A stretch of 64,000 nt of DNA from Jatrophihabitans sp. GAS493 (GTDB lineage Bacteria > Actinomycetota > Actinomycetes > Mycobacteriales > Jatrophihabitantaceae), in the NCBI RefSeq assembly GCF_900230215.1, contig NZ_LT907982.1, positions 1,736,001 through 1,800,000 of the forward strand, read 5' to 3'. A program made the translations under genes and the position numbers. How positions within the stretch are numbered: the stretch's first letter is position 1; each line of letters begins with the position of its first letter. The notes beneath the pieces were generated by a model that saw only the letters and a list, made by a program, of their open reading frames with translations, was not told the origin of the DNA and ran no database searches. This document shows positions 25,596 to 34,397 of the stretch, in pieces.

Positions 25596-25905
25596 CACCC
25601 TGCGTCCTGAGCGCGCTGATGCCGTTCAGAACGCCTTTGACTTCGACGGTGCCTGGCAATTGAACGAGCAGGTCTCGATCCGCCCGGAGCGGTTCGGGGC
25701 GCTGCTGTACCACTTTGGCACCCGGCGCCTGTCGTTCCTGAAGGACGTGACGCTGGTGGAGATCACCCGATCGCTGGTTTCGCAGCCGAGCGCGCGAGCG
25801 GCTTGCCTGGCCGCCGGCGTCGCGCCGGGTGACCTGGGCCAGTACGAGCGTGCCCTGGCCACCCTGGCCGCGTCCTCGACCATCTCCGAAAGAAGCCCAT
25901 CATGA
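25585..25905 (+). CDS. mftB: mycofactocin peptide chaperone MftB
   Basis: 106 residues, a RiPP recognition element-type protein (PqqD-like) that presents MftA to MftC. The segment FDFDGAWQLNEQVSIRPERFGALLYHFGTRRLSFLKD is typical: a strand-rich start, G-A-L-L-Y, then R-x-L-x-F-L. The likely start is GTG at 25585, which lies inside the last codons of mftA (Gly-Val-Tyr-stop); the frame upstream of it is Arg-rich noise. ATGA overlap with mftC. Confidence 0.88.
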   Translation: MSTSTLRPERADAVQNAFDFDGAWQLNEQVSIRPERFGALLYHFGTRRLSFLKDVTLVEITRSLVSQPSARAACLAAGVAPGDLGQYERALATLAASSTISERSPS

Positions 25906-27146
25906 CCACTGTTGCCCCGAAGCCGGTAGGTTCGCTGGTCGATCAGTTCCAGTTCGGGCTCGATGCCCCGATCTGTCTGACCTGGGAACTGACGTACGCC
26001 TGCAATCTGTCGTGCGTGCACTGCCTCTCCAGTTCGGGACGGCGGGACCCGCGTGAGTTGTCGACGGCGGAGTGCAAGGCAGTGATCGACGAGCTGCAAC
26101 GGATGCAGGTCTTCTATGTGAACATCGGCGGCGGCGAACCGACCGTCCGCGCCGACTTCTGGGAGCTGGTGGACTATGCCACCGCGCACCAGGTTGGGGT
26201 GAAGTTCTCGACCAACGGTGTGAAGATCACTCCGGACGTCGCCCGACGGTTGGCGGCCAGTGACTACGTCGACGTGCAGATCTCCCTCGACGGCGCGACG
26301 GCTGAGGTCAACGACGCCGTCCGCGGCGATGGTTCGTACGCCACCGCCCTGAAAGCTATGGAGAATCTCCAGGCCGCCGGGTTCACCGGGTTCAAGATCT
26401 CGGTCGTCGTGACCCGGCAGAACGCCGGACAGTTGGACGAGTTCAAGGCGATCGCCGACCGCTTCGATGCCCAGCTTCGGTTGACCCGATTGCGTCCCTC
26501 CGGCCGTGGCGCCGACGTGTGGGACGAGCTGCATCCGACCGCCCAGCAGCAGCGGCAGCTGTATGACTGGTTGCTGGCCAACGGGGAGCAGGTGCTGACC
26601 GGGGACTCCTTCTTCCACCTGGCCGGTTTCGGTGAGTCGCTGCCCGGGCTGAACCTCTGTGGGGCCGGACGGGTGGTCTGCCTCATCGATCCGGTCGGTG
26701 ACGTCTATGCATGCCCGTTCGCCATTCATGACAACTTTCTGGCCGGCAACGTCCGTAGCCCCGGTGGTTTTCAGCAGGTCTGGCAGCACTCGGATCTCTT
26801 CGCCGAGTTGCGTAGTCCGCAGACCGGCGGGGCCTGCACCAGTTGTTCGGCGTTCGACGCCTGCCGCGGTGGCTGCATGGCGGCGAAGTTCTTCACCGGT
26901 CTGCCGTTGGACGGTCCGGACCCCGAGTGTGTCAAGGGAAACGCCGACTCCGCGCTGCTCAGCGTCGGTGCCGGGTCAACGCCGAAGCCATCGCTGGACC
27001 ACTCACACCGCACCCGTCCGGCGGCAAAGCTGGTGCCGTTGACGATCGGTCCGCGACCAGTGCAGCGCCTCGCTCCGGAGAAGGCCTGCGACGAGAACCC
27101 GCTCGCCGGCCTGGTCCTTTCCGAAGTTCGTGCGCGGCGTGATTGA
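25902..27146 (+). CDS. mftC: mycofactocin radical SAM maturase MftC
   Basis: 414-residue radical SAM/SPASM enzyme. Cys34-x3-Cys38-x2-Cys41 binds the SAM cluster, NIGGGEPT is the glycine-rich SAM loop, and the C-terminal part has the SPASM cysteines (CGAGRVVCLIDPVGDVYACPF, then CTSC, CRGGC). MftC oxidatively decarboxylates the C-terminal Tyr of MftA and then forms the Val-Tyr lactam. The ATG overlaps the mftB stop. The length is about normal; a Pro/Arg-rich tail follows the last Cys. Confidence 0.94.
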   Translation: MTTVAPKPVGSLVDQFQFGLDAPICLTWELTYACNLSCVHCLSSSGRRDPRELSTAECKAVIDELQRMQVFYVNIGGGEPTVRADFWELVDYATAHQVGVKFSTNGVKITPDVARRLAASDYVDVQISLDGATAEVNDAVRGDGSYATALKAMENLQAAGFTGFKISVVVTRQNAGQLDEFKAIADRFDAQLRLTRLRPSGRGADVWDELHPTAQQQRQLYDWLLANGEQVLTGDSFFHLAGFGESLPGLNLCGAGRVVCLIDPVGDVYACPFAIHDNFLAGNVRSPGGFQQVWQHSDLFAELRSPQTGGACTSCSAFDACRGGCMAAKFFTGLPLDGPDPECVKGNADSALLSVGAGSTPKPSLDHSHRTRPAAKLVPLTIGPRPVQRLAPEKACDENPLAGLVLSEVRARRD

Positions 27147-27846
27147 CCGAAATCAACTCGCCGATCTGACCTCGCCTGAAGCAGGAGGACGGGCTCGGGA
27201 AGGAGTGGTGCTAGTCGTGCCGGTGGGCTCGACCGAGCAGCACGGACCGCATCTTCCGCTCTCCACCGATACCGATATCGCGGTTGCGCTCTGTGCCCAC
27301 CTGGCCCGTGCCCGCACCGACGTCGTGGTCGCGCCCCCGGTGCCGTATGGGTCGAGTGGGGAACATGCCGGTTTTCCCGGGTCGTTGTCCATCGGTCAGG
27401 CGGCACTCGAGTTCCTGATCACTGAAGTCTGCCGGTCAGCGTTCGACACGTTCGACCATGTTCTGCTGGTCAATGGGCACGGCGGCAACGTGGAGCCACT
27501 AACACGGGCGGTGACGACGCTGCGCAACGAGTCCCGAGACGTCTGCCTCTTCCTGCCCCGCTGGGAAGGCGATCCGCACGCCGGGCATGAGGAGACTTCG
27601 ATGCAGTTGGCGTTGCGCCCGGAACGCGTGCAGATGCAGCATGCCGTGCCCGGTGACACCCGCCCGCTGTCGGTGACCCTGCCACTGATGCGGCGCGGCG
27701 GGGTGCGGGCGGCCAGCCGAAACGGCATCCTTGGCGACCCGACCCACAGCACGGCCCAAGCCGGGGCTCGGCTGCTGGCGCAGCTGGGCGCCGACCTGTT
27801 TCGTGCCGTTGATGAGTGGCGACGGTCGATGGTGGCAATCCGATGA
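27130..27846 (+). CDS. mftE: mycofactocin precursor peptidase MftE
   Basis: 238 residues, creatininase-fold metallopeptidase. Metal ligands are visible in STEQHGPHLPLSTDTDIA (Glu36, His38, Asp47/49), NGHGGN and EETS. MftE cuts the modified Val-Tyr unit off the peptide to free the cofactor core. It overlaps mftC by 17 bases from the GTG at 27130, or by 8 from a second GTG at 27139. Its stop overlaps the SDR start. In many genomes mftD lies between mftC and mftE; here it does not. Confidence 0.92.
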   Translation: MRGVIDRNQLADLTSPEAGGRAREGVVLVVPVGSTEQHGPHLPLSTDTDIAVALCAHLARARTDVVVAPPVPYGSSGEHAGFPGSLSIGQAALEFLITEVCRSAFDTFDHVLLVNGHGGNVEPLTRAVTTLRNESRDVCLFLPRWEGDPHAGHEETSMQLALRPERVQMQHAVPGDTRPLSVTLPLMRRGGVRAASRNGILGDPTHSTAQAGARLLAQLGADLFRAVDEWRRSMVAIR

Positions 27847-28652
27847 CGATGCAAGGTCGGACCGCGATCGTGACCGGGGCGGCGAGAGGCATTGGCGCGG
27901 CGACGGTGCTGCTGCTGGCCGCCGAAGGCTGGTCGGTGCTGGCCGTCGACCGGGCCACGGACGACCCGGCACTGCCCTATCCGCTGGGTACTTCGGTCGA
28001 CCTCGAGGGTGTCGTCGCCGACGCGACACGGCTGTCGGCCGGGCGTGGGCGAATCGGGCTGCTGCTGGCCGATGTTCGCGATCTGGCTGCGTTGGAACGC
28101 GCCGTGGTCGACGTGGAGACGCGCTGGGGCGGACTGGACGCGGCTATCGGCTGCGCCGCGGTGATCGCCGGGGGAGTGCCGTTTTGGGAGGTGCCGGTCG
28201 CGCAGGAGCAGGCGATACTGGATATCGACCTCGGCGGAGTGCTAAACCTGGCCCGCGCCGCGATCCCGGCGCTGCTTCGGCGCCCGGAGCCGAGGCAGGG
28301 CCGGTTCATCGCCGTCGCCTCCACCGCGGCGACACGAGGGCTGCCGATGCTCGCTGCCTACTGTGCCGCGAAGGCCGGAGTCGCCGGTCTCATCCGGGCG
28401 TTGGGTGCCGAGCTGGGTGGCACCGGCGTAACGGCGAATGCGGTCAGCCCGGGCTCGACGAACACCGATCTCCTGGTGGAGAGTGCGCGACTCTACGACC
28501 TGCCCTCATCCGATGCCTTCGCGGCGCAGCAGCCGATGGGTCGGCTGCTCGAGCCTTCCGAGATTGCTGCCACTATCTCCTTCCTGGCCGGACCGGGCAG
28601 CAGCGCCATGACCGGTGCCGTGATTCCGGTCGACGGTGGACTGGCGCTATGA
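27843..28652 (+). CDS. mycofactocin-cluster SDR oxidoreductase
   Basis: 269 residues. The SDR cofactor loop TGAARGIG and catalytic YCAAK are clear; the usual N-N-A-G is GCAAV. The ATG at 27843 overlaps the mftE stop and its own stop overlaps the mftF start, so it is fully embedded in the biosynthetic operon. SDRs coupled to mycofactocin clusters are known; they may be dehydrogenases that use the cofactor rather than make it. Its substrate is not readable. The frame extends upstream to 27816 inside mftE, which I reject. Confidence 0.85.
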   Translation: MTMQGRTAIVTGAARGIGAATVLLLAAEGWSVLAVDRATDDPALPYPLGTSVDLEGVVADATRLSAGRGRIGLLLADVRDLAALERAVVDVETRWGGLDAAIGCAAVIAGGVPFWEVPVAQEQAILDIDLGGVLNLARAAIPALLRRPEPRQGRFIAVASTAATRGLPMLAAYCAAKAGVAGLIRALGAELGGTGVTANAVSPGSTNTDLLVESARLYDLPSSDAFAAQQPMGRLLEPSEIAATISFLAGPGSSAMTGAVIPVDGGLAL

Positions 28653-30124
28653 CGGCGAAGGCCGATGCGGCCGTCGGGCTACCGATTGGCTTCGGCGTGG
28701 AGATCGACGCCGACACCAAACAGGTCGACGAGGTCACTCTGTTTGGAGGTTCACCGGCGCGGCTCATGCGCCTATCGGCGGCGGGCGGGGTGGCCTGGCG
28801 GGAGCTCACCGCCGGGCCGATCGTCACGTCGGCCGCCGCCGTGCTGAGCCGGAGCCTGTCGGACGCGGGAGTGATCCACCCGGTACCGCCGCCGATGGCG
28901 ACGCGGCCCGACATCACGGCGGTGATTCCGGTCCGCGACCGGGTGACGATGCTTGGCCGCTGTCTGGATGCGATCGAGCCGGGACTGCGGGTCGTCGTCG
29001 TCGATGACGGCTCGCGCGATCCTTCGGCAATCGCTGCCGTCTGCCGCCGTCGCGGTGTCGAGCTGATTCGACGGCCGCAGAGCGGCGGCGCCGGCGCAGC
29101 CCGCAATTCGGGTCTGGTCGGTCTCGACACCGACTTCGTCGCGTTCCTGGACAGCGACTGCATCCCTACCCCGGGTTGGTTGACCGCACTGGCGGCGCAC
29201 CTCGTGGATCCGATGGTCGGCGCGGTCGCCCCCCGCATCGTCGCGACCCCGACAACGGCCGCTCGCTCCGCGGTGGCGAGGTACACGGCGGTCGCGGGCA
29301 GTCTGGATCTGGGGGAGCGTCCGGCCCGGGTGCAGCCAGGAACCCGGGTGGCCTACGTGCCGACCGCGGCCCTGCTGGTCCGGACCACCGCGCTACAGGA
29401 CGTCCTCACCGACGGGCAGGTCTTCGATCCGGCGCTGCGCTACGGCGAGGACGTGGATCTGATCTGGCGGTTGCACAAGGCGGGGTGGCGGATCCGCTAC
29501 GACCCGACAGTGCTGGTCGAGCACCACGAACCGCAGACCTGGACCCAGCTCCTGAGTCGCCGCTACCGCTACGGCACCTCGGCCGGCCCGCTGGCCGTGC
29601 GGCATCCGAGCGCCATGGTGCCGCTGGTGCTCCAACCCTGGCCAGCGCTGGCCGTCGGTGCCGCGCTGACCGGCCGGCGGCGGACCGCTCTCCTCGGCGC
29701 TGCCGGCGCGGTGGTGTCACTGGCGATCAACCTGAAAAAGGCGGGACTTCCGCCGGCATCGGCCGTCCAGCCAACCGGCATCGCAGTGCAGCAGACCTGG
29801 CTCGGGATCGGCCGCTACCTCACCCAGTTCGCCGCGCCGACCCTGCTGGCCTCGCTCGTCGCCCCATCGCGGGGCGGCCGTGCGAGGTGGCGACGGCTGG
29901 CATTGGTCTCGCTTCTGGTGGGCGGACCACTGACCCGATGGTGGACGACCCGGCCGGAGGTCGACCCGTTCCGCTTCGTCGCCGCGAGCATCGCCGACGA
30001 CGTCTGCTACGGCGCCGGTGTCTACGCCGGTTGCCGAGACGCCCACACCCTGATCCCGCTGCGCCCGCGAATCTCGTGGCGCCCCTACCGGTTTCCCGCA
30101 CGTTCTAAGAGAGGTTCTGACTGA
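28649..30124 (+). CDS. mftF: mycofactocin glycosyltransferase MftF
   Basis: 491 residues. About 85 N-terminal residues precede a GT2 glycosyltransferase domain (ITAVIPVRDR, VVVDDGSRD, the metal-binding FLDSD near 169, GEDVDLIWR). The C-terminal third has hydrophobic segments that may bind the membrane. MftF adds beta-1,4-linked glucose units to the cofactor. An open frame in the same phase reaches back to 27731, but the ATG at 28649, overlapping the SDR stop, gives the proper family length. One-base overlap with mftD (TGATG). Confidence 0.92.
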   Translation: MTAKADAAVGLPIGFGVEIDADTKQVDEVTLFGGSPARLMRLSAAGGVAWRELTAGPIVTSAAAVLSRSLSDAGVIHPVPPPMATRPDITAVIPVRDRVTMLGRCLDAIEPGLRVVVVDDGSRDPSAIAAVCRRRGVELIRRPQSGGAGAARNSGLVGLDTDFVAFLDSDCIPTPGWLTALAAHLVDPMVGAVAPRIVATPTTAARSAVARYTAVAGSLDLGERPARVQPGTRVAYVPTAALLVRTTALQDVLTDGQVFDPALRYGEDVDLIWRLHKAGWRIRYDPTVLVEHHEPQTWTQLLSRRYRYGTSAGPLAVRHPSAMVPLVLQPWPALAVGAALTGRRRTALLGAAGAVVSLAINLKKAGLPPASAVQPTGIAVQQTWLGIGRYLTQFAAPTLLASLVAPSRGGRARWRRLALVSLLVGGPLTRWWTTRPEVDPFRFVAASIADDVCYGAGVYAGCRDAHTLIPLRPRISWRPYRFPARSKRGSD

Positions 30125-31305
30125 TGACCAACGAATGGTTCGAGACGGTCGCCGAGGCGCAGCGTCGCGCGCAGAAGCGCCTGCCGAAGTCGGTGTACGG
30201 CGCGCTGATCGCCGGGTCGGAGAAGGGGATCACCCTGGCCGACAACCTCGCGGCCTTCGGCGAACTGGGATTCGCGCCGCATGTGGCCGGACTCAGCGCC
30301 CAGCGCGACCTGAGTACCTCGGTGATGGGTCAGTCGATCTCGATGCCGGTGCTCATCTCACCCACCGGAGTCCAGGCCGTCCACCCGGATGGTGAGGTCG
30401 CGGTGGCCCGGGCCGCCGCGGCCCGCGGGACCGCGATGGGGCTGAGCTCCTTTGCCAGCAAGCCGGTCGAGGAGGTTGTGGCCGCCAACCCGCAGACCTT
30501 CTTCCAGCTCTACTGGGCCGGAACCCGCGACCAGATGCTGCAGCGGATGCAGCGGGCCAAGGACGCCGGCGCCGTCGGCCTGATCGTCACACTGGATTGG
30601 TCTTTCTCCCACGGCCGGGACTGGGGCAGCCCGGCCATCCCGGAGAAGATCGATCTCAAGGCGATGATCAAGTACGCGCCGGAGGCGCTCACCCACCCGA
30701 AGTGGTTCGCCGCCTTCGCCCGGACGAAGAAGATCCCCGATCTCACCGTCCCGAACATGGGCCTCCCCGGGGCGCCCGGGCCGACGTTCTTCGGCGTCTA
30801 CGGCGAGTGGATGCAGACCCCGCCGCCGAGCTGGGAGGACGTCGCGTGGCTGCGGGAGCAGTGGGGCGGCCCGTTCATGCTCAAGGGCATCGGTCGCATC
30901 GACGACGCGTACAAGGCGGTCGAGGCCGGGGTCACCGCGATCTCCGTCTCCAACCACGGCGGCAACAACCTCGACTCCACCCCGGCCAGCATCCGCCTTC
31001 TGCCCGGCATCGCCGCCGCGGTCGGTGATCAGATCGAAGTCGTGCTGGACGGTGGAGTCCGTCGCGGCAGCGACGTCATCAAGGCCGTCGCCCTCGGTGC
31101 CCGGGCGGTGATGATCGGCCGGGCCTACCTCTGGGGGCTGGCCGCCAACGGTCAGGCCGGTGTCGAGAACGTCCTGGACATCCTGCGCAGCGGCATCGAC
31201 TCGGCCCTGCTCGGTCTCGGCCACTCCTCGATCAAGGAACTAAGCCCGGACGACCTCGTCATCCCCACCGGATTCACTCGCACCGCCGGAGAACTCCGCC
31301 CCTAA
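30124..31305 (+). CDS. mftD: mycofactocin FMN-dependent oxidase MftD
   Basis: 393 residues of the lactate-dehydrogenase-like FMN alpha-hydroxyacid oxidase family. SPTGVQ, the TLDWSFSHGRDW region and the substrate/FMN block SNHGGNNLDSTPAS (His near 278) with VLDGGVRRGSDVIKA and GARAVMIGRAYLW are all present. MftD oxidises the amine of the released core to the redox-active alpha-keto lactam. The ATG overlaps the mftF stop by one base. It is last in this operon, whereas it usually follows mftC. Confidence 0.93.
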   Translation: MTNEWFETVAEAQRRAQKRLPKSVYGALIAGSEKGITLADNLAAFGELGFAPHVAGLSAQRDLSTSVMGQSISMPVLISPTGVQAVHPDGEVAVARAAAARGTAMGLSSFASKPVEEVVAANPQTFFQLYWAGTRDQMLQRMQRAKDAGAVGLIVTLDWSFSHGRDWGSPAIPEKIDLKAMIKYAPEALTHPKWFAAFARTKKIPDLTVPNMGLPGAPGPTFFGVYGEWMQTPPPSWEDVAWLREQWGGPFMLKGIGRIDDAYKAVEAGVTAISVSNHGGNNLDSTPASIRLLPGIAAAVGDQIEVVLDGGVRRGSDVIKAVALGARAVMIGRAYLWGLAANGQAGVENVLDILRSGIDSALLGLGHSSIKELSPDDLVIPTGFTRTAGELRP

Positions 31306-31390
31306 CGCACCGAATCAGGCACGGGACGGCCGATATCGACTGGTCGCCTCGAAGGTGTTCCGCATTGAGGGCTGTGCGTTCAGAAAATAT

Positions 31391-31412
31391 GCAGAATCTG
31401 CAATATTGCAGA
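31391..31412. promoter_or_regulatory. candidate operator upstream of TetR-MmpL operon
   Basis: A perfect 16-bp palindrome TCTGCAATATTGCAGA at 31397-31412 overlaps GCAGA-A-TCTGC at 31391-31401. It sits 18 bases before the TetR start in an AT-rich promoter-like stretch, so autoregulation is likely. Confidence 0.65.
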
Positions 31413-31429
31413 GGTGGTAGCATTTTGAG

Positions 31430-32086
31430 GTGGTCAACTCTTCCGTCGTAGGGGCATCTCTGCGCGAGCGTTCAAAGGCGAAGCGTCGCGAGATGATCCG
31501 GCGAACCGGAATCCGGCTATTCGCCGAGCGGGGATACGAGGCGACGACCATCGCTGAGATCGCTGAGGCCGTCGAGCTGTCGCCGCGAACCATCTCGCTC
31601 TACTTCCCAACCAAGGCCGATATCGCGCTGTCGGTTTCAGATGATTTGGCCGCCCGTCTCATCGCGACGTTTCGAGACCACCCCGACGCGGACTTCGTAA
31701 CCGCGATCGATCTGTGGTTGGCGGGTATGGAGCGCGACATTGACCCCGAGCTGATCACGCTGAACGCCGCTCTGTTCGAGGCAAACCCCGCCCTGCAGTC
31801 ACTGAGCAGTCGGCATCTTGCGGCCGCAGCCCAACATGGCCACGGGCTGCTGTTAAGACAGCTTGGGCTGCCCGCCAACCATCCGATGGTTGCCTACGCA
31901 GGAGGTGCCATCGGCGGAGCGATCATGGAGTACAGCAACAACCTCGTCGCCCTACGAACGAACCCCGACCTTCATCAATCGTTCATTGGCTATCTGCGAG
32001 CAATCATCGACGCGGCGCGCCCGAAGTGCGTTCCACCGATGTCGCCTCTACGGCGGCGGCCCAGCCCCACCGACAGCACAATCTGA
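31430..32086 (+). CDS. TetR-family regulator
   Basis: 218 residues, GTG start at 31430 (TTTTGAG just upstream). The N-terminal helix-turn-helix is clear (FAERGYEATTIAEIAEAVELSPRTISLYFPTKADI, about residues 30-65), with an unclassified ligand domain and a Pro/Arg-rich end. The MmpL transporter gene starts eight bases after its stop, so it most likely controls that exporter in response to a lipophilic compound. Own palindromic operator upstream. Confidence 0.87.
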   Translation: MVNSSVVGASLRERSKAKRREMIRRTGIRLFAERGYEATTIAEIAEAVELSPRTISLYFPTKADIALSVSDDLAARLIATFRDHPDADFVTAIDLWLAGMERDIDPELITLNAALFEANPALQSLSSRHLAAAAQHGHGLLLRQLGLPANHPMVAYAGGAIGGAIMEYSNNLVALRTNPDLHQSFIGYLRAIIDAARPKCVPPMSPLRRRPSPTDSTI

Positions 32087-32094
32087 GGAGCAAT

Positions 32095-34281
32095 GTGACC
32101 AGCCTGCTTTACAAACTCGGTGCGTGGAGTGCCCGCCGTCGGCTGTTGATGATCGGCGGCTGGGTGATGCTCTTGGCGGTCCTGGGAGTTCTGGCCGGTA
32201 CGGTCGCCGGGTCGACGGACAGTTCCTTCTCAATTCCGGGGACTCAGTCGCAGAAGGCGCTTGACCTCCTTTCTCAGAAATTCCCTGGAACTGGTGGCGC
32301 GAGCGCGCGGATTGTGGTGGCTGCACCCGAGGGCCACACTTTGAACGAACCCGCCTACACGGCTGCGGCGAAGGAGTCGCTCGCCCTAGCCGCGAAGGTT
32401 CCCGACGTCATCGCAGTGACGCCATACGAAAACGCGACTGTTAGCAAGGACAAGCGCATCGCATTTGTCGATGTTGCCTATGGCGTCCCGGTAGACCAGA
32501 TCAGCCAGGAATCGAAGGACGCCTTGCAAGCGGCCGCCCAGCCGGCCAAGGACGCCGGCCTGCAGATCGAGTACTCCGGCGGAGTGATCGCCACGGCGAC
32601 CAAAGCGGGAAACACCGAGCTATACGGTGTGATCATCGCCTTCTTCGTGCTGACGATCACTTTCGGGTCACTCGTCGCCGCCGGGATGCCGCTGCTCATG
32701 GCGTTGGTCGGTGTCGGCGTCGGGCTGCTCGGAATCTCCGCGCTCTCGGGCGTCATATCCCTCAACTCGACTGCTCCGACGCTCGCCCTGATGCTCGGGT
32801 TGGCAGTAGGTATCGACTACACGCTGTTCATTCTCTCGCGGCATCGACAGCATTTGCGTGATGGCATGGACGTTGGGGAGTCGATTCCGCTGGCTGTCGC
32901 AACCGCTGGCGGGGCCGTCGTCTTCGCCGGCTTGACGGTGGTCATCGCCCTCTGTGCGCTGACCGTCGTCGGAGTCCCGTTTCTGACTGTCATGGGCCTG
33001 GCCGCGGCCGGAACCGTTGCCGTGACCGTGCTCCTGTCGCTGACGCTGCTTCCGGCTGTGCTCTCGTTGCTTGGCCCGCGGATCAACAAGGGCTCGATTG
33101 GATTCCTCGCCCGACGTCATGAGCGCAACGCGACAAAGCCGAATGGCGGTGAGCGATGGTCGAAGCTCGTCACTGCGAAGCCGTGGCTGACGCTCGTCGT
33201 CGGTGTGGTCGGGATCGGGATCATCGCTCTCCCCGTGCTGGATCTGAATCTTGGCCTGCCCGACGACAGCAGCAAGCCGGCGTCAACCACCGAGCGTCGG
33301 GCCTACGATCTGCTGACCGAAGGCTTCGGAGCCGGGTTCAACGGTCCGCTCACGCTGGTGATCTACGCCCCCGGCCGAACCGATGTCGCCACACTCGCCG
33401 CGCAAGCAGCGACGGATTTACAGAAGGCACCGGATGTGGCATCTGTAGGCACCCCGATTCCGAACAAGGCCGGCGATGTGGCGATCCTTTCGGTGACTCC
33501 GGCGTCGAGCCCGTCGTCTGATGCCACCAAAGCGCTCGTCGGTGACATCCGCACGGCAGCCGATCAGGCGGAGAAAGAGTCAGGCGTAAGCGCCTATGTC
33601 ACCGGTACGACGGCCGTCAATATCGACGTCTCGAACAAGCTCAGCTCGGCCCTTCCGGTGTTCATCATCGTTATCGTCGGCTTGGCGTTGATCCTGCTCA
33701 TGCTCGTCTTCCGGTCGATTCTCGTACCGATCAAGGCGGTGGTCGGATTCCTGCTGTCGATCGCGGCATCGTTTGGCAGCATCGTCTGGATCTTCCAGCA
33801 GGGCCACTTCGGCAGTCTCTTCGACGTACAGTCGCAGGCGCCGATCGTGAGCTTCCTGCCCATCCTGGTTGTTGGCATTCTCTTCGGACTGGCGATGGAC
33901 TATGAGGTCTTCCTCGTCTCGCGAATCCACGAGGACTACACCCATCATCGAGACCCGAGTCAAGCCATTCGCAGGGGCATGTCCAATAGCGCCCGCGTGG
34001 TTACCGCAGCCGCGTTGATCATGACGGGCGTGTTTGGTGGCTTCATCTTCGGTGACGACACTGTCATTAAGTCCCTCGGATTCGCCTTGGCGTTCGGTGT
34101 GCTGATCGACGCCTTCGTCGTGCGTATGACGCTCGTTCCAGCGGTGCTCAAACTGCTCGGGCACTCCGCGTGGGCGTTGCCTCGTTGGCTCGATCGCATC
34201 CTGCCCGATCTGGATCTCGAAGGCTCCAAACTCACCCACCGCCAGCCGGCGGTTCCAACAGACGCCGAAGCTCAGGTCTAG
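32095..34281 (+). CDS. MmpL-family RND transporter
   Basis: 728 residues of the MMPL/RND group. One membrane helix near 20-40 is followed by an extracytoplasmic domain, a block of helices (GVIIAFFVLTITFGSL... GLAVGIDYTLFILSRHR), a second extracytoplasmic domain, and a second block (GLAMDYEVFLVSRI). The paired G-x-x-x-D-Y motifs carry the proton-relay residues. Such proteins export lipids or hydrophobic drugs. The GTG at 32095 with GAGGAG upstream is preferred to the longer frame starting inside the TetR gene. Confidence 0.9.
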   Translation: MTSLLYKLGAWSARRRLLMIGGWVMLLAVLGVLAGTVAGSTDSSFSIPGTQSQKALDLLSQKFPGTGGASARIVVAAPEGHTLNEPAYTAAAKESLALAAKVPDVIAVTPYENATVSKDKRIAFVDVAYGVPVDQISQESKDALQAAAQPAKDAGLQIEYSGGVIATATKAGNTELYGVIIAFFVLTITFGSLVAAGMPLLMALVGVGVGLLGISALSGVISLNSTAPTLALMLGLAVGIDYTLFILSRHRQHLRDGMDVGESIPLAVATAGGAVVFAGLTVVIALCALTVVGVPFLTVMGLAAAGTVAVTVLLSLTLLPAVLSLLGPRINKGSIGFLARRHERNATKPNGGERWSKLVTAKPWLTLVVGVVGIGIIALPVLDLNLGLPDDSSKPASTTERRAYDLLTEGFGAGFNGPLTLVIYAPGRTDVATLAAQAATDLQKAPDVASVGTPIPNKAGDVAILSVTPASSPSSDATKALVGDIRTAADQAEKESGVSAYVTGTTAVNIDVSNKLSSALPVFIIVIVGLALILLMLVFRSILVPIKAVVGFLLSIAASFGSIVWIFQQGHFGSLFDVQSQAPIVSFLPILVVGILFGLAMDYEVFLVSRIHEDYTHHRDPSQAIRRGMSNSARVVTAAALIMTGVFGGFIFGDDTVIKSLGFALAFGVLIDAFVVRMTLVPAVLKLLGHSAWALPRWLDRILPDLDLEGSKLTHRQPAVPTDAEAQV

Positions 34282-34397
34282 GCGCCCGTATCCGCCCGGC
34301 TGGCTGGCGGGGCTATGTGTGCTCAGTCGTGCCTGCGTAGCTGACTGCTTGAGGCCCAGCGGCCAATAGGGGCGGGTACGTTCTTGCTGATCTGTGC

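Noticed and set aside
27731-28648. N-terminal extension of mftF back into mftE
   Set aside because: The frame is open by chance; the ATG at 28649 overlapping the SDR stop gives the normal MftF length.
29176-30108. 310-codon plus frame inside mftF
   Set aside because: Arg/Gly/Pro-rich out-of-frame text with no domain; MftF motifs run through the whole stretch in the other frame.
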